A DNA stretch of 64,000 nt from Bacilli bacterium (GTDB lineage: Bacteria > Bacillota_I > Bacilli_A > RFN20 > CAG-826). The stretch spans positions 660,315-724,314 of the forward strand of contig DAOKYO010000002.1 in the NCBI GenBank assembly GCA_035326105.1, written 5' to 3'. The notes below the pieces were generated by a model. The model was given only the letters and a program-made list of their open reading frames with translations, searched no databases and was not told where the DNA came from. Of this stretch, positions 44,562 through 53,157 are shown one piece after another (position 1 is the stretch's first letter; the number at the start of each line of letters is the position of its first letter). The translations under genes were made by a program, and so were the position numbers.

Positions 44562-44597
44562 AAAACTTCCTCATTAAAGAAGATAGGCGATATAGTT

Positions 44598-45230
44598 TTA
44601 CTCCGTCGGAAAAAGTGATAATTGTTCGTGCTTAACATCGGCTACCGGTCCATAGGAAAACCGATGAATACCGGTTATCGGCCCCCGCCTTCTCAGTCCT
44701 TCAAGATGCTCTTTTGTTCCATAACCCTTATTACGCTCAAAGCCATATCCGGGATATTTCTTAGCTAAGTCAATCATCAAATCATCCCGCGTTACCTTGG
44801 CGAGAATACTTGCCGCCGCGATGGCGCTTACCAGCGCGTCTCCATGTATAAGCGGTTCAACCCGCACGATTTGGTGGGGCAACGGCATCGCATCACTGAG
44901 CACCAAATCATAGCGATGCCTGAGTTGGGATAACGCCATTTCCATCGCTTTTTGCGAGGCCTTATAAATATTTATTCGGTCGATCTCCGGAGCATCGACG
45001 ATAGCAATGCCATAGCTCAAGGCATTTTCGATAATTTCATGAAAAAGGCGTCTTCTTTTTTTATCACTGATTTTTTTTGAATCATCAATTTCCGGATTCT
45101 GATAATTTCTTGGCAATATGACCGCCGCGGCCACTACCGGCCCCGCCAAAGGCCCCCGACCCGCTTCATCCGTACCGGCAATAAACTTATATCCGGCTTG
45201 ATAATACTCCCGTGCCAAATCGTTAATCAT
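44598..45230 (-). CDS. rnhB: ribonuclease HII
   Basis: Removes ribonucleotides from DNA. GTDEAGRGPLAGPVVAAAVIL carries the first catalytic Asp-Glu pair, DSKKISDKKR the lid, VLSDAMPLP the next Asp and AASILAKVTRD the fourth. 210 residues. The frame opens at 45257, but the ATG at 45228-45230 overlaps the rbgA stop by 8 bases and follows a GAGGC site, so it is chosen. Confidence 0.94.
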   Translation of the reverse strand: MINDLAREYYQAGYKFIAGTDEAGRGPLAGPVVAAAVILPRNYQNPEIDDSKKISDKKRRRLFHEIIENALSYGIAIVDAPEIDRINIYKASQKAMEMALSQLRHRYDLVLSDAMPLPHQIVRVEPLIHGDALVSAIAAASILAKVTRDDLMIDLAKKYPGYGFERNKGYGTKEHLEGLRRRGPITGIHRFSYGPVADVKHEQLSLFPTE

Positions 45231-46092
45231 CGCTCGGCCTCTCAAGAGAAATCGCACCTAAAATTCCATTTTGGAACTCGACAACGAGCAATTTTTCCGC
45301 CCGCTCAAAATTATCTGCTCCAAGCGGTAAATATCCACGAATTTTGCTGATTGCCAGTAAAATATCACTGTAATTGGTGAGTCCGTTTAGTGCTTCCCCA
45401 TATCGCCTGGTCAAATAATTAGGATATTGCGTCACCAAAGTTTTAATCGCATACTCGCACAGTTCATTCAAGGGTAAAATATCCATCGGAATTGCTTTTA
45501 ATAACGCCAAATTAAGCGCCACTTGCGAATCCTCATAATTAGGCGGCAAGATTCCCGGAGTGTCGATAAGCTCAATATCTTGATCAATTTTAATATATTG
45601 CTGAGCCCTAGTAGCACCCGGTCGATTGGCTACCAAAACCTTTTTACGCCCGGCTAGCCGGTTGATAAAAGTCGATTTCCCTGAATTGGGAATTCCAATC
45701 ACTAATGCTTTTATCGGTCGATTTTTCATGCCTCGTTTTTGATCCCGTTCCCTCTTATCTACGGAAATAAGATCAATTGAATGACGAATTATTTTTAAAT
45801 CGTGCGCGGATGAAAGCGAGGTGGCGATTGCCATTTGCGCGGGTGTGTTTAGATGCTTAATCCACGCCTTGGTTACTGAAGCATCCGCCATATCTGCCTT
45901 ATTAAGAATTAAAAGCCGCTTTTTATTTTGGGCGACTTGGCTTAAAAAGGGATTCCGTGAACTATGAGGTATCCGGGCGTCACATATCTCGATAATAATA
46001 TCAACACTTTGACATTTAGCTTCGACTTCCCGCAGGGCTTTGGCCATATGGCCCGGAAACCAATGCAAATTTTTTACTCGATTGTTAACCAT
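45223..46092 (-). CDS. rbgA: ribosome biogenesis GTPase RbgA (YlqF)
   Basis: Circularly permuted GTPase needed for late 50S assembly. It opens with the family signature LHWFPGHMAKALREVE; motif order is G4 (LNKADMAD), G5 (ATSLSS), G1 (GIPNSGKSTFINRLAG), G2/G3 (DTPGILPPN), as in the permuted YlqF/YawG group. 289 residues, C-terminal ANTAR-like helical domain present. Overlaps lepB by 8 bases and rnhB by 8. Confidence 0.95.
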   Translation of the reverse strand: MVNNRVKNLHWFPGHMAKALREVEAKCQSVDIIIEICDARIPHSSRNPFLSQVAQNKKRLLILNKADMADASVTKAWIKHLNTPAQMAIATSLSSAHDLKIIRHSIDLISVDKRERDQKRGMKNRPIKALVIGIPNSGKSTFINRLAGRKKVLVANRPGATRAQQYIKIDQDIELIDTPGILPPNYEDSQVALNLALLKAIPMDILPLNELCEYAIKTLVTQYPNYLTRRYGEALNGLTNYSDILLAISKIRGYLPLGADNFERAEKLLVVEFQNGILGAISLERPSDD

Positions 46093-46828
46093 AATAGCGT
46101 ATATCCCACGGCCAATACACTTGGCGGCCGTCGTAATTGGTTATTAAATCATTGTTAGAACCTGTGACTGTGCTTATTCGCGTTGCCCGGCCGTATACCC
46201 AAACAAGCACGCCGATTATCTCACTTTGCTCCACCGCGCCAAAACTTCGGGAATCGATGCTGACTCCGCGGTTGTCGCCCATAAGGAAAAACTCATCATC
46301 CCCTAAAGTGAAGGGAGACGAAATGGCATAATTTGCCATTGAACGATAAGTCGATGACGAAAAAGGATTATTAAAATTTTCCTCAAGACGATATGAAGTA
46401 TCGCTCTTAGTCACTTCAATATAATCTGGAAGCTCGTTGTTTTCACTATCGCTGCCACCATCAAAGATTTGGATGGTTTCACCCGGTAATCCAATTACCC
46501 TTTTAATCACCGGATAGTCATCGTCAAGTCCGTTTTGGTTAATGTCGACATAAGCGATAACTATATCAAAACGGTCGATTTTAGCAATCTTATCCGCATG
46601 AGAATCCATTAATCCCAATTCGAAGTTTTCTAGATTAGGCATCATCGAAGTTCCGTCCACCCAAACAGCCGTATAATAGTTGTTAACAAAAATTGAAAGC
46701 GAAGAAAAAATAATAACGATAGTTAGCACGGAATAAAATATCGCCGAAATAACCCGACGATAGGTAGGGCGTTTAGGCGACTTTATCTTTGCTTCAATTT
46801 CTGAAGAATTAACCAGAGTTTCTTTCAT
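46085..46828 (-). CDS. lepB: signal peptidase I
   Basis: Membrane serine protease that removes signal peptides outside the cytoplasmic membrane. One N-terminal membrane segment (about residues 24-46), then the catalytic Ser in WVDGTSMMPNL, Lys in PVIKRVIGLPGETI and FLMGDNRGVSIDSRSFG (box E). 247 residues with an insertion of about 40 residues between the Lys box and the last box, longer than Bacillus SipS. No Shine-Dalgarno site; a -10 box lies 12 bases before the ATG. Confidence 0.93.
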   Translation of the reverse strand: MKETLVNSSEIEAKIKSPKRPTYRRVISAIFYSVLTIVIIFSSLSIFVNNYYTAVWVDGTSMMPNLENFELGLMDSHADKIAKIDRFDIVIAYVDINQNGLDDDYPVIKRVIGLPGETIQIFDGGSDSENNELPDYIEVTKSDTSYRLEENFNNPFSSSTYRSMANYAISSPFTLGDDEFFLMGDNRGVSIDSRSFGAVEQSEIIGVLVWVYGRATRISTVTGSNNDLITNYDGRQVYWPWDIRYYG

Positions 46829-46840
46829 AATTACTTTACA

Positions 46841-46869
46841 ATTATATGTTAAACGAATGGATTTTGAAA
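46841..46869 (-). promoter_or_regulatory. lepB promoter
   Basis: Minus strand TTTCAA (plus 46864-46869), 17-base spacer, perfect TATAAT (plus 46841-46846), leader of about 5 bases. Located between the rplS terminator and lepB. Confidence 0.55.
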
Positions 46870-46875
46870 GTTAAT

Positions 46876-46902
46876 AAAAGGCCCCGGAATAAAACCGGAG
46901 CC
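46876..46902 (-). terminator. rplS terminator
   Basis: GGCCCCGG (46880-46887) pairs with CCGGAGCC (46895-46902, one G-T); on the minus strand TTTTATT follows. Confidence 0.85.
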
Positions 46903-46926
46903 TGTCACTTTTAAATAAAGAAGAAT

Positions 46927-47274
46927 TTACTTTTTTTCTTTAATACGAGCGGCTTTACCACGAAGATTGCGTAAGTAAGAAATCTTATTACGACGAACCT
47001 TGCCCACTCTCACAACTTCAATCTTGCCAATTGTTGGAGAATGAAGGGAGAAGGTTCTTTCCACGCCGATGCCACTGGACATCTTGCGAACGGTAAAGGT
47101 CTCATGGACACCACCGCCACGACGTTGCATAACAACGCCTTCAAAAGCCTGTTGACGTTCTTTGCCATTTTCGATAATCCGCACATAAACTCGGACAGTA
47201 TCACCCGAAGAAAAAGCGGGAAGATCTTTACGAAGTTGGCTGGCACTGATTTCATTAACTAAATTAGTGTTCAT
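46927..47274 (-). CDS. rplS: ribosomal protein L19
   Basis: Large-subunit protein at the 30S-50S interface. 115 residues, full length: [48 protein letters not shown] and the basic C-terminus [19 protein letters not shown] are all typical. AGGAGG site 8 bases before the ATG. In most Bacillota it directly follows trmD; here trmD lies 5 kb away on the other strand because the rpsP-trmD segment is inverted. Confidence 0.97.
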   Translation of the reverse strand: MNTNLVNEISASQLRKDLPAFSSGDTVRVYVRIIENGKERQQAFEGVVMQRRGGGVHETFTVRKMSSGIGVERTFSLHSPTIGKIEVVRVGKVRRNKISYLRNLRGKAARIKEKK

Positions 47275-47381
47275 TTTTTTGCCTCCTATATATCATTTGT
47301 TTTTCTTCATGATGTTCATAAAAGAGTGACACTTCAGCGGACCATCACTAGCGCTTAATTAAACGCGTTGTAATTCTAGCA
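47275..47381 (-). promoter_or_regulatory. rplS leader with extended -10 promoter
   Basis: Minus strand TGC-TAGAAT (plus 47373-47381) starts a leader of about 90 bases containing AGTGA...TCACT and other inverted repeats before the ribosome site. Ribosomal-protein leaders of this kind are known in front of rplS in low-GC Gram-positives; equivalence is not proven here. Confidence 0.35.
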
Positions 47382-47410
47382 AAATGGAACTTTAAAAGCA
47401 AGGGAAATAT

Positions 47411-48853
47411 CTAGCCAATAATAACTTTTACTATGTAATACACCAAGAATAACAAAGCGACCACATAGAGCATCGGTTTGACGTCCTTGGCTTTTCTTTG
47501 GGCAATACGCATAATTACAAAGGTGATAATGCCGAATCCTAATCCGTCGGAAATTGAATAAGTTAAAACCATAAGCATAAATGAGACAAAAGCCGTCACA
47601 CCGATGGCAATATCGTCCCAGTTGATGGCTTTTAAATTGTTGGTAAACATCATCGCTCCGACACTAATGAGGGCGATACTGGTCACAGAGAAACTGTTAA
47701 AGACGGAGAAAACGGGAAAAATAAATGCGGATACGAGGAAAAGAAGTCCGGCCGTGACCGCACTTAAACCGGTTTTTGCTCCGGTTGAACAGGCCACGTT
47801 ACTCTCAGCGAAGGCCGTAATGGTTGAGGTTCCGATTGGCGCGCAAATGGCCGCTCCAATGGCATCGGCTAAAATGGCTCTATTGCCACCGATCAAATCA
47901 CCTTTTTCATCTAATACCCCCGCGCTTCTCCCCACTGACATCAAGGTTGCCGTTGTATCAAAAAGACTGACAAAAACGACCGAGAAGATAAACGCATAAC
48001 TGGCCGGATTGCTTAAAACATTTTTCCAGGCATCACCGGCACTGGTTGTTTCCGTACCAGTAAATATCTTGAAGAAAACATCCTTGATTCCTGCTAATCC
48101 CCAACTGCTAGCGGAAAAATCAAAATACGGAAGTCCGCTTGCGGTAAGATTATTTCCAAAAGCGGCATAATTTACTATTAAGCCAATAACCGCGATAATC
48201 CCCATCGCCGCGGGAATCGCCAATTGATTTAAGTGCTTGTTGGGCATAGCCATAAAAGCAAAGACAATCAGCACTCCCAGCAAAGGAAGTAAAACCGCCG
48301 GATTGGCCAAATCGCCCAAAGCGACAATCGTTGATGAGTTGGAGGCTACAATTAAACCCGCTTTGTTAAATCCAATAAAAGCGATAAATCCACCTAAGCC
48401 GGCCGAAATAATGTATTTTACATCATTAGGAATGGCATCAATTATTTTTTGTCTTACCGGTGTAATCGTGATCAATAAAAATATCACACCCGATAAGAAC
48501 ATAATAATAAAAGCACTCACCCAATCGTGATAGGCCGTGTAAACAGTTGTTGAAACATAAGCACTGACGCCTAATCCTGCGCTTAAGATGACGGGGACAT
48601 TGGCATAAAGTCCCATAAATATTGTAATTAAAGCACTGACTATCGCCGTGGCGGCAAAAACACCGTCTGGGCTCATTCCCGGCTCGCCACCAAAGATGGC
48701 CGAAATCAAGGGCAGAATATAAATCATCGCCACAAAAGTGATGAATCCTCCGAGAATCTCAATTCCGGGTCGGGCGCCTCTTTCTGTCAGATGAAATATT
48801 TTATCAAAAATTCCGTACTTATTCGCCGACTTGGTTTCAACATTTTTTTCCAT
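47411..48853 (-). CDS. NCS2-family purine permease (guanine/hypoxanthine type)
   Basis: Proton-driven uptake of nucleobases. 480 residues with about 12-14 hydrophobic segments; GGFITFVAMIYILPLISAIF at the start and GGNRAILADAIGAAICAPIGTSTITAFAES in the middle are typical of the AzgA/PbuG subgroup, including the acidic residue and the G-T-S-T-x-T-x-x-E-S signature. It has its own promoter just after the fruK-like stop. Which purine it carries cannot be read from sequence. Confidence 0.9.
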   Translation of the reverse strand: MEKNVETKSANKYGIFDKIFHLTERGARPGIEILGGFITFVAMIYILPLISAIFGGEPGMSPDGVFAATAIVSALITIFMGLYANVPVILSAGLGVSAYVSTTVYTAYHDWVSAFIIMFLSGVIFLLITITPVRQKIIDAIPNDVKYIISAGLGGFIAFIGFNKAGLIVASNSSTIVALGDLANPAVLLPLLGVLIVFAFMAMPNKHLNQLAIPAAMGIIAVIGLIVNYAAFGNNLTASGLPYFDFSASSWGLAGIKDVFFKIFTGTETTSAGDAWKNVLSNPASYAFIFSVVFVSLFDTTATLMSVGRSAGVLDEKGDLIGGNRAILADAIGAAICAPIGTSTITAFAESNVACSTGAKTGLSAVTAGLLFLVSAFIFPVFSVFNSFSVTSIALISVGAMMFTNNLKAINWDDIAIGVTAFVSFMLMVLTYSISDGLGFGIITFVIMRIAQRKAKDVKPMLYVVALLFLVYYIVKVIIG

Positions 48854-48880
48854 AGTAAACCTCTTTCATATTAACGCTCT

Positions 48881-48909
48881 ATAATACTTGCTTAATCGTG
48901 TTAAGGCAA
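48881..48909 (-). promoter_or_regulatory. promoter of the purine permease gene
   Basis: Minus strand TTGCCT (plus 48904-48909), 17-base spacer, TATTAT (plus 48881-48886), 27 bases before the ATG. Confidence 0.6.
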
Positions 48910-49842
48910 CTATTTTTTTGGGAGAATAACCTTTTTTCTAATTTCTTCAATCGCCGTTTTATCGCCTAAAAATTGCGTGGCCGCTGTTGCTGCACCGGCA
49001 GCGGTACCATAAGCCATCGCTTCGAGAGGACTATTATATTTAACCAATCCATATACAAACCCGCCGACAAAAGAATCTCCGCAGCCAACCGTAGCCACCA
49101 CTTTGACCTTGGGCGATTCAAAACGAAAACGATTGCCCTTATTATCGCCATATATAGATCCTTTGGCTCCCAAAGTAATTATCACTCTTTCGACTCCGCT
49201 TGCGGTTAATTGACAAAATATATATTCAATCTGCTGTTCCGATAATCCATTTTGTGGATCAAAGGGAATATTGAAAAGGGCAGCGGCTTCCTCTTCGTTT
49301 GGTTTGATAAATGCGGGATGTTCCTTTATCGCTGCTTTTAAAGCCGGACCGGACGTATCCACTCCGACACTGATTCCTTTGATGCTGAGTTCACGAACAA
49401 TTTTGGCATAGAAATCTTCATCGAGATGCTCCGGTAGTGATCCCGACAAAATAAGCCAATCCCCTTCTTGTAATTGCGAAAGCCGAAGCGCAAGTTTTTT
49501 CATTGCTTTATCACCCAAGGGAAGCCCCGGGGCATTTAGCTCATAATGGCCATTTTGGTCAGATATTTTAACGTTGATTCTCGTTGGCACCTCCGCGTCA
49601 ATATACTCCGCAAGAATTGGTTCGGAGGTTAAAAGTGACCGCAAAAGCATACCCGTATCTCCACCGGCCATTACAATCGGAGAAACCTCCATCCCCAATC
49701 TTCCAAGAATCGTTGCCGAACTTATGCCTTTTCCCCCGGGAGCAAAAACGGCTTTTTGGGCGCGCAATGTTTCATTTGTCACCAACTCATCGGTCCAAAG
49801 ATAATAGTCGATGCTCGGATTAATTGTTAAAGTGTAGATCAT
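48910..49842 (-). CDS. fruK: 1-phosphofructokinase-like PfkB family kinase
   Basis: Phosphorylates fructose 1-phosphate or a related sugar phosphate such as tagatose 6-phosphate. The PfkB fold opens with YTLTINPSIDYYLWTDEL, has GGKGISSATILGRLG (sugar-binding), the second signature VATVGCGDSFVGGFVYG with the catalytic Asp, and LSGSLPEHL. 310 residues. No PTS permease or regulator is next to it, so the usual fructose operon context is missing and tagatose-6-phosphate kinase is a real alternative. Confidence 0.82.
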   Translation of the reverse strand: MIYTLTINPSIDYYLWTDELVTNETLRAQKAVFAPGGKGISSATILGRLGMEVSPIVMAGGDTGMLLRSLLTSEPILAEYIDAEVPTRINVKISDQNGHYELNAPGLPLGDKAMKKLALRLSQLQEGDWLILSGSLPEHLDEDFYAKIVRELSIKGISVGVDTSGPALKAAIKEHPAFIKPNEEEAAALFNIPFDPQNGLSEQQIEYIFCQLTASGVERVIITLGAKGSIYGDNKGNRFRFESPKVKVVATVGCGDSFVGGFVYGLVKYNSPLEAMAYGTAAGAATAATQFLGDKTAIEEIRKKVILPKK

Positions 49843-49883
49843 ATTAAAACCTCGTTTCCATTATAAACTTTCTTGCCTTTTGG

Positions 49884-49911
49884 TTGTTAATATTTATCTG
49901 CGGAATATAAT
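49884..49911 (+). promoter_or_regulatory. promoter of the small CxxC protein gene
   Basis: TTGTTA (49884-49889), 16-base spacer, TATAAT (49906-49911), 18 bases before the ATG with a GAGG site between. Confidence 0.6.
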
Positions 49912-49929
49912 CAAAATAGAGGATAAAAT

Positions 49930-50265
49930 ATGCCCACTATTTATATATATGAGGAAAAATGCCGATTCTGTCCGGAAATTGTTCGCAATGCCATTCTTCT
50001 AAACGAAGACGGCGAAACCCTTCAGTTAGGTGATATGAATGAAAGACAAAGAAATATTGCCATCCAGTATGGTATTGCCACCAAGCGAGTTAAGAAAAGC
50101 GACGGCCAAGAAAAAATAGTCACCATTTGCCCGCGTTGCCAAAACGTTCCTTTTTCTTTAAAGTTCCGGGATTTGCACGACTTACACATTACTCCCAATG
50201 TTCAGATCGATTTGGACAATCAAGATAATATTATCAAGGAAACCATAAACAAAAATTTCAGGTAA
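49930..50265 (+). CDS. small protein with two CxxC pairs (unknown function)
   Basis: 111-residue soluble protein. Two Cys pairs, KCRFCPE near residue 11 and ICPRCQN near residue 67, could form one zinc ribbon; the rest is charged with no known signature (DMNERQRNIAIQYGIATKRV lies between them). I do not recognise the family. It is supported by a good promoter and a GAGGAT ribosome site. It lies directly upstream of rpsP, separated by a promoter, in the region where gene order was rearranged. Confidence 0.75.
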   Translation: MPTIYIYEEKCRFCPEIVRNAILLNEDGETLQLGDMNERQRNIAIQYGIATKRVKKSDGQEKIVTICPRCQNVPFSLKFRDLHDLHITPNVQIDLDNQDNIIKETINKNFR

Positions 50266-50281
50266 TGTAAAGCATTTTTGC

Positions 50282-50309
50282 TTGACACCTATTTTGAATG
50301 TGATATTAT
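50282..50309 (+). promoter_or_regulatory. promoter of rpsP-khpA
   Basis: Perfect TTGACA (50282-50287), 16-base spacer ending TGA, TATTAT (50304-50309), 25 bases before the rpsP ATG and just before its AGGAGG site. Confidence 0.8.
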
Positions 50310-50334
50310 TTCTACGTTATAGGAGGATAAGCAC

Positions 50335-50610
50335 ATGTCAGTTAAATTAAGATTAACCCGTGTTGGACGTCATGATGATCCGTTTTACCGGATTGTTGCT
50401 GCTGATAGCAGAATGAGCCGTGATGGTCGTTTCATCGAACAAATCGGCCATTATGATCCAAACAAAGCTTTAAATGGTGCCGTTATTGATGAAGCGGCGG
50501 CAATTAAATGGCTTCAAGCCGGTGCGCAACCAAGCGGAACCGTCAAAGCGATTTTAACCAAAGCCGGAATCGTCGCTAAATTCAACACTTTAAAAAAAGA
50601 AGGTAAATAA
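50335..50610 (+). CDS. rpsP: ribosomal protein S16
   Basis: Early-binding 30S protein. 91 residues with the signature VKLRLTRVGRHDDPFYRIVAADSR and IGHYDPNK. TAGGAGG ribosome site. First gene of the plus-strand row rpsP-khpA, then rimM-trmD-uppP; these are on the opposite strand from the rest of the housekeeping block. Confidence 0.97.
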   Translation: MSVKLRLTRVGRHDDPFYRIVAADSRMSRDGRFIEQIGHYDPNKALNGAVIDEAAAIKWLQAGAQPSGTVKAILTKAGIVAKFNTLKKEGK

Positions 50611-50612
50611 GC

Positions 50613-50876
50613 GTGGAGTATCAAGAGATTATACACACGATTATCGATCCAATCGTTGAGCACAAAGACGCTCTTCTTCTACGCGAAATCGCCGGTGATG
50701 ATGATAAGACAATTTCCATTATTATCTGCGCCGAACCGGAAGATACAGCGCGGCTTATTGGGCGCAAAGGCATGATTGCTGATTCCTTACGAGAAGTGAT
50801 TTCTATCGCGGGTAAAACCGATGGTAAAAGAATTTATTTAAAGTTTGAATCGTTTGAAAAAAAGGATGAGGATTAA
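50613..50876 (+). CDS. khpA: KH-domain RNA-binding protein KhpA
   Basis: Small RNA-binding partner of KhpB/EloR, linked to cell-division and elongation control. 87 residues with a single type II KH fold and the GxxG loop in RLIGRKGMIADSLREVI. It starts with GTG two bases after the rpsP stop, with no nearer ATG. A terminator hairpin begins inside its last codons, so it limits transcription into rimM. Confidence 0.9.
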   Translation: MEYQEIIHTIIDPIVEHKDALLLREIAGDDDKTISIIICAEPEDTARLIGRKGMIADSLREVISIAGKTDGKRIYLKFESFEKKDED

Positions 50877-50891
50877 CTCCTCATTTTTTTT
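50866..50891 (+). terminator. terminator overlapping the khpA stop
   Basis: ATGAGGA (50866-50872) pairs with TCCTCAT (50878-50884) around a 5-base loop containing the TAA stop; eight T follow. The stem is partly coding, so translating ribosomes should interfere with it. Confidence 0.8.
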
Positions 50892-50899
50892 GCTATAAT
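50891..50899 (+). promoter_or_regulatory. extended -10 promoter of rimM-trmD-uppP
   Basis: TGC-TATAAT directly follows the T-run of the khpA terminator, 18 bases before the rimM ATG; ACGAGGT serves as ribosome site. Confidence 0.6.
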
Positions 50900-50917
50900 T
50901 GTCACGAGGTTAGTTTT

Positions 50918-51427
50918 ATGGAATATGTTAAAGTCGGTTCGATTATTAAAACCCGCGGTCTAAAGGGGGAAGTACGCATTTATCCCACTTCTGATTTTCG
51001 CGATTTTCGTTTTCAGACAGGGAATAAATTATATTTATATCATCCTGAGAGCGATACTCATCAAGCCCTTACCGTTGAAAAGCGCCTTCTTGACGGAGCG
51101 CTTGAAATTATAACGTTTAAAGAGATCAATTCCATTGAAGAAGCCGAAAAATTGATCGGTCTTGAGCTACACGCTTTAAAGCAAAAAGACATTTTGCCGG
51201 ATGGAGGATTCTTCTTTGGCGATTTACTTGGCTTATCCGTTATAGACGAGCGCGGGAATCTTCTTGGTAAAGTAAAGCGAATTGAGGAATATTCGGCCTA
51301 CAAAACCCTCCGCGTAAGCCGCGAAGGCAATAAGGATTTTTTCGTTCCCTTTGTCGAAGCTTTTATAAAGAAAGTGGATTTAACCAACGGACAAATCACC
51401 ATACATGTCCTTGAAGGCCTGTTATGA
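50918..51427 (+). CDS. rimM: 16S rRNA processing protein RimM
   Basis: Assembly factor for the 30S head. 169 residues: the N-terminal beta-barrel (VKVGSIIKTRGLKGEVRIYPTSDF) and the C-terminal PRC-barrel (GGFFFGDLLGLSVIDERGNLLGKV, then DFFVPFVEAFIKKVDL). Overlaps trmD by 4 bases, the usual coupling. Confidence 0.95.
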   Translation: MEYVKVGSIIKTRGLKGEVRIYPTSDFRDFRFQTGNKLYLYHPESDTHQALTVEKRLLDGALEIITFKEINSIEEAEKLIGLELHALKQKDILPDGGFFFGDLLGLSVIDERGNLLGKVKRIEEYSAYKTLRVSREGNKDFFVPFVEAFIKKVDLTNGQITIHVLEGLL

Positions 51428-52209
51428 AAATCACTGTTTTAACGTTGTTTCCCGAAATGATATCCCCTTTTTTTGATAATTCGATCATAAAAAGAGCAAA
51501 GGCTAAAGGTATTATCGATATTAACATCGTCAATATCCGTGATTTTACAAAAGATCGGTATGGGCGGGTTGACAGCGCTCCTGTCGGGGGCGGAGCGGGA
51601 CTAATAATGAAAATGCAACCTTTAGTTGATGCCCTTAAGGCGGTTAAGACCTTGGACTGCAAAGTATATCTCCTCGCTCCGACCGGTAAAACTTTCAATC
51701 AGTCATTTGCCCATGAATTAACCATGGTTTCGCATTTAATACTCATCTGCGGACATTATGAAGGTATCGATGATCGCATCAACCATTATATCGATGGAAC
51801 CATTTCAATCGGCGATTACATTCTTACCGGGGGGGAAATCGGAGCGGTGGCGGTCAGCGATGCGGTTATCCGCTTGCTTGAAGGGGCAATAAGCGAAGAT
51901 TCGACCACCGAAGAAACTTTTGAAAATGGATTGCTGGAATATCCGCAATTTACGGAGCCATTCGATTATGACGGCAACCAAATTCCTGACATTCTCTACT
52001 CCGGCAATCACACGGCTATTGCCAAATGGCGAAAAAAAGAGGCTCTTCGAAGAACCCGGTTATTACGACCGGATCTATTCAAAGCGTATTCTCTCAATAA
52101 AAGTGAGCGCAAATTGCTTCAAGAAATTGATGATAATGAAGTTGGCGATTGGGAAAAAGAAGCCGTTGCCAAGGGCCATAAATTTATTAAGAAAGAGGAC
52201 AGCAAGTAA
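51424..52209 (+). CDS. trmD: tRNA (guanine-37-N1)-methyltransferase
   Basis: Methylates G37 of tRNAs to prevent frameshifting. ITVLTLFPEMISPFFDNSI at the start, VDSAPVGGGAGLIMK for RNA, LICGHYEGIDDRINHYID and IGDYILTGGEIGAVAVSDAV forming the trefoil knot. 261 residues, about 15-20 longer than usual at the C-terminus. Shares one base with uppP. Confidence 0.96.
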   Translation: MKITVLTLFPEMISPFFDNSIIKRAKAKGIIDINIVNIRDFTKDRYGRVDSAPVGGGAGLIMKMQPLVDALKAVKTLDCKVYLLAPTGKTFNQSFAHELTMVSHLILICGHYEGIDDRINHYIDGTISIGDYILTGGEIGAVAVSDAVIRLLEGAISEDSTTEETFENGLLEYPQFTEPFDYDGNQIPDILYSGNHTAIAKWRKKEALRRTRLLRPDLFKAYSLNKSERKLLQEIDDNEVGDWEKEAVAKGHKFIKKEDSK

Positions 52210-53048
52210 TGTTTCTAGAATATATTAAGTACTTTATCTTGGGCCTTGTACAAGGTGTGGCCGAAATTTTACCTATCAGCAGTTCGGGTCATTTGGCTCT
52301 GGCTGAAAGTCTTCTGCAAATTCAATTTTCAGGCAACCAGTTAGAAGTATTCACCGTTTTTCTCCACTTTGCCTCTTTACTGGCTCTCATTATTTTTATG
52401 TGGCCAATTATCATTCGGCTTATCAAAGGGGTATTCACTTATCTTTTTACCCACGACAGCGCGAAGCGTTCGCTATCCAAACCCGACTTTATGACTTTTA
52501 TTTATTTAGTAGTCGCTTCCATTCCCGTAGCCGTCGTCGGTGTCTTTTTGGAAGACAAAGTTGCCTCCATCTTTGGAAACCTACTTTTTATCGGTATTGA
52601 TTTTGCCGTCACGGGCCTAATTCTTCTAGCCGTAAGCTTTCTTTTTAAAAAACCCGGGCAAGCAACTTATACATGGAAAAATACTTTTATCGCCGGTTTA
52701 TTTCAATGTATTGGCGTAATGCCGGGCATTTCGCGAAGCGGCATTACAATGAGCGGCGCCAAAATTGCCGGCCTCGATGATAACCACGCCAAAGAATTTG
52801 CCTTTTTGCTTTTTATCCCCGTCGCTTTGGGAAGTTTTGTTTTTTCTCTTGACAATCTTTCCGACCTTGCCGGCAGCAGTCAAATTCCCCTATACATCAC
52901 GGGAATGGTCGCGGCATTCATCTTTACGCTTTTAGCCTTGAAATATATATTTAAGCGGTTCTCAACCAAACAGTATCCCTACTTTGCTTATTATATGTTT
53001 GCGATTTCGCTTTTTACGATTGTTTATTACTTTGTAGCCATTGCCTAA
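52209..53048 (+). CDS. uppP: undecaprenyl-diphosphate phosphatase (BacA type)
   Basis: Recycles undecaprenyl pyrophosphate to the lipid carrier and gives bacitracin tolerance. 279 residues, about eight hydrophobic segments, with both family motifs: EILPISSSGHLALAE near the N-terminus and PGISRSGITMSG in the middle. Its position fused onto trmD's operon by a one-base overlap is unusual; it complements uppS in the window. Terminator follows. Confidence 0.94.
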   Translation: MFLEYIKYFILGLVQGVAEILPISSSGHLALAESLLQIQFSGNQLEVFTVFLHFASLLALIIFMWPIIIRLIKGVFTYLFTHDSAKRSLSKPDFMTFIYLVVASIPVAVVGVFLEDKVASIFGNLLFIGIDFAVTGLILLAVSFLFKKPGQATYTWKNTFIAGLFQCIGVMPGISRSGITMSGAKIAGLDDNHAKEFAFLLFIPVALGSFVFSLDNLSDLAGSSQIPLYITGMVAAFIFTLLALKYIFKRFSTKQYPYFAYYMFAISLFTIVYYFVAIA

Positions 53049-53073
53049 ATAAAAGAGATATTGATATTTTTAT

Positions 53074-53107
53074 AGGCTTGTGTTATTGTAGCAACAAGCC
53101 TTTTTTT
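53074..53107 (+). terminator. terminator of rimM-trmD-uppP
   Basis: AGGCTTGT (53074-53081) pairs with ACAAGCCT (53094-53101) around a 12-base loop; T-run to 53107. Confidence 0.85.
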
Positions 53108-53157
53108 CAGTAAAAAAATCCCGTATTGTTTTTTGGCTTTATTAATTTTACTAATTT

